From positions 1-13,635 of the forward strand of contig CAZQEU010000045.1 in NCBI GenBank assembly GCA_964592335.1: a DNA stretch of 13,635 bases, given 5' to 3'. Below are positions 8,053 to 13,158 of this stretch, one piece after another. A program made the position numbers and the translations under genes. Position 1 is the stretch's first letter. Every line of letters begins with the position of its first letter. The notes beneath the pieces were generated by a model that was not told the DNA's origin, did no database searches, and worked only from the letters and a program-made list of their open reading frames with translations. The DNA comes from CAZKUB01 sp964592335 (GTDB lineage: Archaea > Thermoplasmatota > E2 > DHVEG-1).

Positions 8053-9034
8053 AATATTTTTTTCGCCACCACAGACCTATTGGTATACAAAAAATTATTG
8101 TAGCGATCATACCAACTACAAGCATCATTTGAACTGAGAATTCATCAACATAAAAATCTTTAATGATTATTCTACCCTCATAAGGGTTCATCAATGGATA
8201 TTTATCTTGGGTTGTAACTGAAATATTGTATGCTGTATCACCAATTCCATCATTGTTTTTATCTGTTGAATTATAGTCATCCCAGTAGTTACCCTGTTTG
8301 AGTTCTTCACTGTAAAAAATATTTTTTCCATTATCTGATGTATGATATAGGCCACTATTTATGAAATTGTTATGATAAAAGATGTTGTCATAAGAATCAT
8401 TTAAAAATATGACTCCTAATTTATTATCTTCAATTGAATTATTTACTACAAAAGTATTCGAGCAGTGTTTTAAGTAAATTGCTTGAGAGTTATTGGAAAG
8501 TGTATTAGCCACGATTGTTGTGTTTTGACCAGAATAAAGAACGATTCCGTCACCACCATTATCTTTTATGATATTTCCAAAAATTGTAATATTATCTGAT
8601 GAAATTCGTACTCCATCACCTACATTAATTATTATCTCTGAGGAATCATTCTCTTCAGGTATTGAAGGGATGATCTCCAAAAGTGTACTATTCCTAATTG
8701 TAAATCCAGACAATACAACATCATCTGAGATGATATTTACTATATAGGATTGCTCTTGAGCCAACGTACCCTGAATTATTGTATTTTCTTTGTCTTCACC
8801 AATCAAGTTAATTGATTTGTTGATAAAAAAAGATCCTTCCTCATAAATCCCATTATAAACAAATACTGTATCTCCATCACTTGCGTTATCTACTGCATCT
8901 TGAATAGAAGTATACTCTTGAGTTCCACCATCATCCACATAAAGTGTATTAGAGTTTTCTTCAGATAGAACATTTGAACTCAATAAAAATAGAGAAATCA
9001 GTGCTATAAATATCATAATTTTACTTGTTTTCAT
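8045..9034 (-). CDS. Exported NosD-like right-handed beta-helix protein with C-terminal membrane anchor
   Basis: This 329-aa surface protein has a signal peptide at ~1-24. The canonical parallel beta-helix opening follows (LYVDDGGTQEYTSIQDAVDN, then DGDTVFVYNGIYEEG). Several CASH/NosD-type coils run to ~245 (DGVRISSDNITIFGNIIKDN, then GIVLYSGQNTTI). The family's usual closing block is present, GNYWDDYN with a calcium-binding-like DKNNDGIGD and DKYPLMNP. Residues ~301-323 form a transmembrane helix followed by RKKYFR, which would leave the beta-helix outside the cell. At least ten N-x-S/T sequons suggest glycosylation. NosD itself works in nitrous oxide reductase assembly, but this architecture is widespread in archaeal surface proteins and there is no nos gene here. 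Carbohydrate binding or a structural surface role are equally possible. The exact function is unknown. Confidence 0.85.
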   Translation of the reverse strand: MKTSKIMIFIALISLFLLSSNVLSEENSNTLYVDDGGTQEYTSIQDAVDNASDGDTVFVYNGIYEEGSFFINKSINLIGEDKENTIIQGTLAQEQSYIVNIISDDVVLSGFTIRNSTLLEIIPSIPEENDSSEIIINVGDGVRISSDNITIFGNIIKDNGGDGIVLYSGQNTTIVANTLSNNSQAIYLKHCSNTFVVNNSIEDNKLGVIFLNDSYDNIFYHNNFINSGLYHTSDNGKNIFYSEELKQGNYWDDYNSTDKNNDGIGDTAYNISVTTQDKYPLMNPYEGRIIIKDFYVDEFSVQMMLVVGMIATIIFCIPIGLWWRKKYFR

Positions 9035-9187
9035 TCGAACTCACGTTAAGTGTGAAACAACTTTTGTATCTTATATTTTTGCAATATTTACAATATGCTC
9101 TTTTTTACAATCAAGATACTTTCACAGGATATGTTTATATATTTTAATCAAAAGAATTTGAAATGTTATTAGTTGAGAGTAGGTATT
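9035..9187. promoter_or_regulatory. Divergent promoter region between the beta-helix gene and the 95-aa gene
   Basis: On the plus strand a clear TATA-like box (TTTATATATTTTAA near 9133-9146) would start transcription about 20 nt before the ATG at 9188. On the minus strand AAAAATATAA (9071-9080) is about 40 bp before the ATG at 9034, giving a short leader that includes a weak GTGAG. No gene is seen inside the gap. Confidence 0.45.
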
Positions 9188-9475
9188 ATGAAAGGGAAAG
9201 GAGAGAAGAATGAAGAACATCCATCTTTGTATGATGCGTTCAAACTTGGCCAACGTGTTATGAGAACATATGAGGATAAATACGGGCAGAAATCAAAGTA
9301 TGAAGGTATTGTTCTTGCAATCGATAAAAATGGTATAGAGATATACTGGGATACTTTAAATGGAAAATATAAACCAAGAGATATGAGAGTATCTTTTACA
9401 CATTGTGACCATGAAGAAATATTTAATGGAAACGAAGAATATAGCCCTATAAAAAAGAACATATATTACGATTAA
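9188..9475 (+). CDS. Conserved-looking hypothetical protein, 95 aa, possible SH3/KOW-like barrel
   Basis: I do not recognise this family. The protein has a charged N-terminus (MKGKGEKNEE), then VMRTYEDKYGQ, and a beta-rich core with alternating hydrophobics (YEGIVLAIDKNGIEIYWDT, then YKPRDMRVSF). A THCDHEE stretch follows, and the C-terminus is tyrosine-rich. The short strands around an Asp-Lys-Asn-Gly turn suggest a small barrel such as a KOW, Tudor or SH3-like fold; this is a guess from pattern. There are no membrane segments, so it is probably cytoplasmic. ATG 9188 is preferred to an in-frame TTG at 9173, because AGGAG-like purines (GAGAGTAGG, 9175-9183) and the promoter spacing suit it better. 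The coding pattern matches its neighbours, and the ORF stands alone with its own TATA box, so I think it is real. Confidence 0.65.
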   Translation: MKGKGEKNEEHPSLYDAFKLGQRVMRTYEDKYGQKSKYEGIVLAIDKNGIEIYWDTLNGKYKPRDMRVSFTHCDHEEIFNGNEEYSPIKKNIYYD

Positions 9476-9506
9476 AAAAAATACATTTATCAAGATGGAT
9501 GAACAT

Positions 9507-9551
9507 AAATATTTAAACTAGTTTGAGTTATTAAATAAAAGAGAGAAGGTG
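9507..9551 (+). promoter_or_regulatory. TATA box and ribosome binding site of the 65-aa membrane protein
   Basis: AAATATTTAAA (9507-9517) is spaced for transcription to start around 9538. AGGTG (9547-9551), inside GAGAAGGTGGT, lies 5 nt before the TTG at 9557. The two signals together support a TTG start; the frame contains no ATG at all. Confidence 0.5.
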
Positions 9552-9556
9552 GTAGA

Positions 9557-9754
9557 TTGGTTAATAGGGAGTCCGTCCCTTTGATATTGGCACTTCTCGT
9601 GCCTTTTGTTTTACTTGGTGTTATATTGCTTTATTTTTATGGATATGATTTGACTCTTTTTTTTAGGAAAATTCCACTCGTGTATTACATTGCGATTATA
9701 CCTATTTTATTAGGTTTTACCGTTATAATTGCAAAATATGCTCGTTCTGAATAA
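9557..9754 (+). CDS. Small membrane protein, two transmembrane helices, TTG start
   Basis: This 65-aa protein is almost entirely two hydrophobic helices: about residues 7-29 (VPLILALLVPFVLLGVILLY) and 41-59 (LVYYIAIIPILLGFTVIIA). They are joined by a short loop with DLTLFFRK. The N-terminus (VNRES) and C-terminus (KYARSE) are short and charged, so both ends are probably on the same side, likely the cytoplasm. There is no cysteine or lipobox and no signal-peptide cleavage pattern. I do not recognise the family. The gene has its own promoter-like element and a good ribosome binding site before a TTG codon, and it ends in a T7 run. A role as a subunit of, or partner to, a larger membrane complex is possible but unsupported. 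Confidence 0.6.
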   Translation: MVNRESVPLILALLVPFVLLGVILLYFYGYDLTLFFRKIPLVYYIAIIPILLGFTVIIAKYARSE

Positions 9755-9759
9755 AATAC

Positions 9760-9766
9760 TTTTTTT
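9760..9766 (+). terminator. T7 run after the small membrane protein gene
   Basis: Seven T follow the TAA at 9752-9754 by 5 bp, a placement typical of archaeal T-run termination. No stem is visible. Confidence 0.4.
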
Positions 9767-9794
9767 GTTTGATATGGCAATAACTGTACAACAA

Positions 9795-9804
9795 ATATTA
9801 TATA
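9795..9804 (+). promoter_or_regulatory. TATA-like box before the 47-aa ORF
   Basis: ATATTATATA is centred about 35 bp before the ATG at 9835, with no ribosome binding site between, so a leader of ten nucleotides or fewer is implied. Confidence 0.35.
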
Positions 9805-9834
9805 CTTATTAATATAAAATTATTGTTTGAAAAT

Positions 9835-9978
9835 ATGATAGTAGTCGGTTTATTATCCACAAAAGAAGAAGTCGAAGACATCAAACGAATTGCAAAAGTC
9901 GCAACACTTGAAGACAGAGTTCATTACCTTGTTAGGATGGATAAAATAAAAGAAATGCTTAAAAAAGAAAAAAATTAA
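9835..9978 (+). CDS. Small hypothetical protein, 47 aa
   Basis: This short frame (ATG to TAA) encodes a 47-aa protein that begins MIVVGLLSTKEEVEDIKR and ends with a lysine-rich helix (KIKEMLKKEKN). After a short hydrophobic strand (IVVGLL) most of it should be amphipathic helix with many Lys, Glu, Asp and Arg residues (pattern EEVEDIKRIAKVA, then EDRVHYLVRMDKI). I do not recognise it. Evidence that it is coding: a TATA-like box at the right distance, codon use like the neighbours, and no other gene in the 9755-10051 interval. It could be a small soluble regulator or a subunit of a complex. Alternatively it may be a chance frame, since only its length-independent features support it. Confidence 0.5.
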   Translation: MIVVGLLSTKEEVEDIKRIAKVATLEDRVHYLVRMDKIKEMLKKEKN

Positions 9979-10001
9979 GAACACCTTTTTACTAAAATTT
10001 T

Positions 10002-10047
10002 AATAAATATATCCTTAATACACATATTTTATAAAATAAAAAGGTGA
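10002..10047 (+). promoter_or_regulatory. TATA box and strong ribosome binding site of dtdA
   Basis: AATAAATATAT (10002-10012) should direct transcription from about 10035. AAGGTGA (10041-10047) is a near-perfect archaeal Shine-Dalgarno. It sits 4 nt before an ATT codon in the dtdA frame and just after the in-frame stop TAA at 10037-10039, so the start codon must lie beyond it. Confidence 0.55.
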
Positions 10048-10051
10048 AAAA

Positions 10052-10924
10052 ATTACTGTTTTAATCATTTCATCAAATGAAGATCCAGCAGGCTGCAATA
10101 TTAAAAAAGGGCTTTTAAAGAAGAGTAATTGGAAAGAAATAAACACTTTTGAAAAAAATCCTGTGTACCAAAACTCAAACATGGATAATTTAATAATGAT
10201 TACAATAAATGACAAAACAATAAGACATGAAAATCTTGAAGAAGAAGTAAAAAAACAACTAGATATAAAACCCAAACAAGCAGTATTTATTACAAGGCAC
10301 AGGAGTAAAACAGGAAAACCAACACTTACTACTCATCCAATAGGTAACTTTGGAAAAGCAGAATTTGGTGGAAAAAACAGAACTGTTTCACCAAGCTCAC
10401 CAAGACTAATGACAGAGCTTCTACAGCTTATTAAAAAGAACTCAGAAGAAGCAAAAACATATCACGATATCTGCTTTGAAGTAACCCATCATGGCCCCTA
10501 TATGAGCATTCCAACGCTTTTTACAGAAGTAGGAAGCAACCAGGAAGAATGGGAGAAACAACCACCTGCAGATATAATCGCAAAATCACTATTAGACCTT
10601 TTTGAAAACTATTTTTATGAAGAGGATCTACCAAATGACATACCTGTATTTTTGGGAATAGGTGGTGGACATTATGCACCACGTTTCACAGATATTGTCT
10701 TTGAAAAAAAAGCAGCATTTGGACATATGATCCCAGGATATCATATTGATGCGGGGAATATAGATGGTGAAATATTTGGAGAAGCGATCAAAAAAACACC
10801 TAATCTATCTGGAGTGTATATCCATAAAAAATCTCTTAAAAAATCACTTGTTACAGAATACAAAAAATGGTTTAAAGACCATGATATAAATGTTATTTCA
10901 AGCAAAGAACTCGATGATTTATAA
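10052..10924 (+). CDS. dtdA: D-aminoacyl-tRNA deacylase, archaeal type (apparent ATT start)
   Basis: DtdA (DTD2-type) removes D-amino acids, and related adducts, mischarged onto tRNA. Read from 10052 the protein is 290 aa, the usual length. It opens (I/M)TVLIISSNEDPAG, the N-terminal strand expected for the family. Then come HRSKTGKPTLTTHPIGNF with H83 and H95, FEVTHHGP with H146-H147, TEVGSNQEEW, GIGGGHYAPRFTDI with H207, and FGHMIPGYHIDAGN. An in-frame stop lies at 10037 and no ATG, GTG or TTG occurs in frame before a GTG at 10163, which would delete 37 conserved-looking residues. The ATT at 10052 is placed 4 nt after AAGGTGA. Alternatively one missing A in the A6 run at 10047-10052 would put the GTG at 10044 in frame. 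The 3' end overlaps the convergent MGMT-like gene by 6 bp. Function is firm, start is not. Confidence 0.9.
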   Translation: MTVLIISSNEDPAGCNIKKGLLKKSNWKEINTFEKNPVYQNSNMDNLIMITINDKTIRHENLEEEVKKQLDIKPKQAVFITRHRSKTGKPTLTTHPIGNFGKAEFGGKNRTVSPSSPRLMTELLQLIKKNSEEAKTYHDICFEVTHHGPYMSIPTLFTEVGSNQEEWEKQPPADIIAKSLLDLFENYFYEEDLPNDIPVFLGIGGGHYAPRFTDIVFEKKAAFGHMIPGYHIDAGNIDGEIFGEAIKKTPNLSGVYIHKKSLKKSLVTEYKKWFKDHDINVISSKELDDL

Positions 10925-11248
10925 TGTTTTCAAAGGATAATCTGTTTTAAAATCATTAAAAAATACTTTTTTAAAATCAATTATTTTTCCATCTTTAACT
11001 TTTATTCCATCTTCCTCAAGCCTTCTTATTTTATCCTTAATTCCAAGCCCAAAACCACCAATGCTTCCATCTGATTTTACAATCTTAAAACATGGCATAG
11101 TATCGGCATCAGGGTTTTTATTCATATATTTTCCAACAGCTCGAGCATATCCTTTATTTCCAAGTGCTTCTGCCACAGCACCATAAGTTGAAACACGACC
11201 CCGTGGGATTTGTCTAACCAGATAATAAGTATACTCAGTAAGATTCAT
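10919..11248 (-). CDS. Single-domain MGMT/ATL-like DNA-binding protein (Cys kept, His replaced by Phe)
   Basis: This protein belongs to the O6-alkylguanine-DNA alkyltransferase C-terminal domain family. It either repairs or flags alkylated guanine. It is 109 aa from the ATG at 11248. Motifs in order are IPRGRVSTYGAVAEALG (helix-turn-helix region), YARAVGKYMNKNP (with the arginine finger) and MPCFKIVKSDGSIGGFG. A KIRRLEEDGIKV tail completes the domain. The acceptor Cys is present (C53), but the usual PCHRV reads PCFKI, so the His that activates the Cys in classical MGMT is Phe. The N-terminal RNase-H-like domain of full MGMT (~160-175 aa) is absent. It could be an active single-domain alkyltransferase or an ATL-type damage sensor. 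A TTG at 11257 would add three residues and lacks better support. It is divergent from the MBL gene and convergent with dtdA. Confidence 0.82.
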   Translation of the reverse strand: MNLTEYTYYLVRQIPRGRVSTYGAVAEALGNKGYARAVGKYMNKNPDADTMPCFKIVKSDGSIGGFGLGIKDKIRRLEEDGIKVKDGKIIDFKKVFFNDFKTDYPLKTL

Positions 11249-11302
11249 ATGGGCCAATTAGTTACAACGTGCAAATAGTTTTCTAAGATATAACGTGATA
11301 AA
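11249..11302. promoter_or_regulatory. Divergent promoter region between the MGMT-like and MBL-fold genes
   Basis: Only 54 bp separate the two ATGs. On the minus strand GTTATATCTTA (about 11284-11294) is ~40 bp before the MGMT-like ATG. On the plus strand GTGAT (11295-11299), 3 nt before the ATG at 11303, could serve as a close ribosome binding site. The promoter of the plus gene must overlap the start of the minus gene, so the two may influence each other. Confidence 0.35.
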
Positions 11303-12073
11303 ATGAGCTGGATAAAGTTTCTTGGAACAAGTGGTGGGCGTTTCGTCCTTATCAATCAATTAAGAAAAACAGGTGGAACCTGGGTGAGTATAGATGAAAC
11401 CAATATACTAATTGACCCAGGACCAGGAACTCTTACAAGATGTTTGAAAAGCAGACCGAAACTAAACCCGCGAGACCTAGATGCAATAATTCTTACACAT
11501 AAACACCTGGATCATTCAAATGATGCCAACCTTATGATTGAAGCTATGACAAATGGTGGATGGAACAAAAAAGGAGTGCTCTTTGCACCTAGTGATGCAC
11601 TAGATGAAGACCCAGTTGTACTAAAGCATTTCCGAAATAAAGTCAATAAAATTGTAAAACTCAAAGAAAAAGGAGAATACAATATAGGAAATATATCATT
11701 TAAAACACCTGTAAAACACATTCATGGTGTTGAAACATACGGACTTAATATTTTTGGCAAAAAAAACATTATTTCAATTATTTCAGATACCAAATACTTC
11801 AAAGGCCTCCAAGACTTTTACAAAGGAGACATTCTAATACTTAATTTAGTCATGCATAAAGGAAAAGACCACATACTTCACCTTGATGTAGAAGATGCTG
11901 AGAAAATAATTACTAAGAATAAACCTAAGATTTGTATTATTACTCATTTTGGTATGACCCTGATAAAAGCAAAACCTTGGGAAATCGCTGAGAAACTCAG
12001 TAAAAAAACTGGTGTAAAGGTAGTTGCAGCATCTGATGGAATGAAACTAGATTTAGAAGAATATGAAAAATAA
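11303..12073 (+). CDS. Metallo-beta-lactamase-fold hydrolase (RNase Z/PhnP-like shape)
   Basis: This is a 256-aa cytoplasmic metal-dependent hydrolase. The N-terminus WIKFLGTSGGR is of the RNase Z/PhnP branch. The first metal motif is intact: H66-x-H68-x-D70-H71 in LTHKHLDHSND. Further ligands are likely H139/H141 in VKHIHG, bridging D162 in IISDTKYF and H215 in ITHFGM. The DPGPGTL loop at ~38-44 is also typical. It lacks the flexible exosite arm of tRNase Z, so a phosphodiesterase or small-molecule role is as likely as RNA processing. I cannot name the substrate. It ends 1 bp before the convergent lplA stop, which leaves no room for a separate terminator. The start ATG has a close GTGAT motif. 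Confidence 0.82.
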   Translation: MSWIKFLGTSGGRFVLINQLRKTGGTWVSIDETNILIDPGPGTLTRCLKSRPKLNPRDLDAIILTHKHLDHSNDANLMIEAMTNGGWNKKGVLFAPSDALDEDPVVLKHFRNKVNKIVKLKEKGEYNIGNISFKTPVKHIHGVETYGLNIFGKKNIISIISDTKYFKGLQDFYKGDILILNLVMHKGKDHILHLDVEDAEKIITKNKPKICIITHFGMTLIKAKPWEIAEKLSKKTGVKVVAASDGMKLDLEEYEK

Positions 12074-12074
12074 T

Positions 12075-12839
12075 TTATCTCTTATGATTCCAATCATAAT
12101 CTGAAAAACAATTTTTTTCAAATTCATCAGATAGCTTCAACTCATAATCTGTAAGTTCTCCTGAAACAAGTTCTATGTCAAACTCTTCTTCAAAACCTTT
12201 TTTCATAGCAGAAGCTGCTTTTTGAAAAGAAACTTTCTTACCTAATAAGTGTTTTACAGAGGTTACACGTTGTTTTACATCAGAGATCATTTTGTCTCTT
12301 ATTTTCTCATTTGGAACGCGTAATATTGAAAACATTTTTTCAACGTCGACATCCATTAGAACTGTTCCATGTTGAAGAACTGTTTTAAGCTTACGAGTTT
12401 GCGCATTACCTGAAATCTTTTTTCCTCCTGAGATTATATCATTGATAGGTGCATACTTACTCTCGATTTCTAGGTTTTTCAATCCTTTCATAACTGCTCC
12501 ACATATACGAGCATAACTATCCATAATATTTTTTGGAACCTCTTGATGACTCTCAGGAATTACAATGCTGTATGTTAGCTCTTCTTCATGAAAAACTGCT
12601 CCTCCCCCTGTGATACGGCGAACATAATCTATACCAAAATTTTTACATCGATCTAAATTAATTTCTTCAGAAAGGCTCTGAAAATATCCAATAGAGATAG
12701 CTGGAGGACTCCAAGTGTAAAACCTTACAGTAGGCGGCACTTTTCCTTCACTGTTTGCGACAAGAACGGCTCTATCAATAGCCATATTTTTTGCAGCAGA
12801 TAAATCATTTGTTATCAGATAACGCCATTGTTCTTTCAT
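12075..12839 (-). CDS. lplA: Lipoate--protein ligase, catalytic subunit
   Basis: This subunit activates lipoate (or octanoate) with ATP and attaches it to a lysine of lipoyl-domain proteins. It is 254 aa and consists only of the catalytic domain. R74-R75-x-T77-G78-G79-G80-A81-V82 forms the lipoyl-AMP loop, GYFQ lies at 51-54, ND is at 133-134, and GGKKISGNAQ carries the likely catalytic Lys141. VLQHGTVLMD follows. The NDI segment has no Cys, which argues against a LipM-type octanoyltransferase. The accessory C-terminal domain is supplied by the neighbouring lplB, as in Thermoplasma. The ATG at 12839 overlaps the lplB TGA (ATGA) and has GAGGTG 6 nt upstream. A GTG at 12848 lies inside that ribosome binding site and is rejected. 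The T. acidophilum two-part ligase is inactive without LplB (family knowledge). Confidence 0.92.
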   Translation of the reverse strand: MKEQWRYLITNDLSAAKNMAIDRAVLVANSEGKVPPTVRFYTWSPPAISIGYFQSLSEEINLDRCKNFGIDYVRRITGGGAVFHEEELTYSIVIPESHQEVPKNIMDSYARICGAVMKGLKNLEIESKYAPINDIISGGKKISGNAQTRKLKTVLQHGTVLMDVDVEKMFSILRVPNEKIRDKMISDVKQRVTSVKHLLGKKVSFQKAASAMKKGFEEEFDIELVSGELTDYELKLSDEFEKNCFSDYDWNHKR

Positions 12840-13120
12840 TTTAAGCACCTCATTATTCCTTCAGAAAGACCCTCTGCATCAACACCTATAAATTCAATGT
12901 TATTTGAGCTGATTATTGAGTTTATCTTTTTTAGAAGGATTTGTTTTTTAAGTTCTGTATTTTTAAGAGAATTTTCCAAAATTTCTATTGATTCTTCAGG
13001 ATAAGCAAAAAAATCTCCAGTTATTTTTACATTATATATAGTGTTTTTATTTTCATCATATTCTAATGAAATTTTCACTAGTTTTCCTTTAGGAATTTTA
13101 TAAACAGATTTAGAATTCAT
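12836..13120 (-). CDS. lplB: Lipoate--protein ligase accessory subunit (LplB, C-terminal domain as a separate gene)
   Basis: This 94-aa protein corresponds to the small C-terminal domain of bacterial LplA. It is needed by the two-part ligase for the lipoate-activation step. Visible family features are YKIPKGKLVKISLEYDEN at the N-terminus, then VKITGDFFAYPEES (the central signature), a helical stretch, and FIGVDAEGLSEGIMRCL at the end. The gene precedes lplA with an ATGA overlap and follows lipA by 37 bp on the same strand, so lipA-lplB-lplA is probably one operon. There may also be an internal promoter, because a TATA-like box lies between lipA and lplB. Its ATG has no good ribosome binding site. 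Confidence 0.88.
   Translation of the reverse strand: MNSKSVYKIPKGKLVKISLEYDENKNTIYNVKITGDFFAYPEESIEILENSLKNTELKKQILLKKINSIISSNNIEFIGVDAEGLSEGIMRCLK
12846..12851 (-). promoter_or_regulatory. Ribosome binding site of lplA inside the end of lplB
   Basis: On the minus strand GAGGTG lies 6 nt before the ATG at 12839 and within the last codons of lplB. It decides the lplA start and, with the ATGA overlap, indicates translational coupling. Confidence 0.65.
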
Positions 13121-13142
13121 ATCAGCACTAGATTAAGTAATA

Positions 13143-13158
13143 GTTTATAAAAATTTTT
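13143..13158 (-). promoter_or_regulatory. TATA-like box between lipA and lplB
   Basis: Minus-strand AAATTTTTATAAACTA is centred about 30 bp before the lplB ATG, and T-runs there could also end some lipA transcripts. It may allow lplB-lplA to be expressed apart from lipA, as a near-leaderless message. Confidence 0.35.

Noticed and set aside
10163..10165. GTG as start of dtdA
   Set aside because: It would remove 37 residues of recognisable DtdA N-terminus, which continue in frame upstream to 10052.
12840..12848. GTG start for lplA
   Set aside because: The GTG is part of the GAGGTG ribosome binding site; ATG 12839 has ideal spacing and the ATGA overlap.
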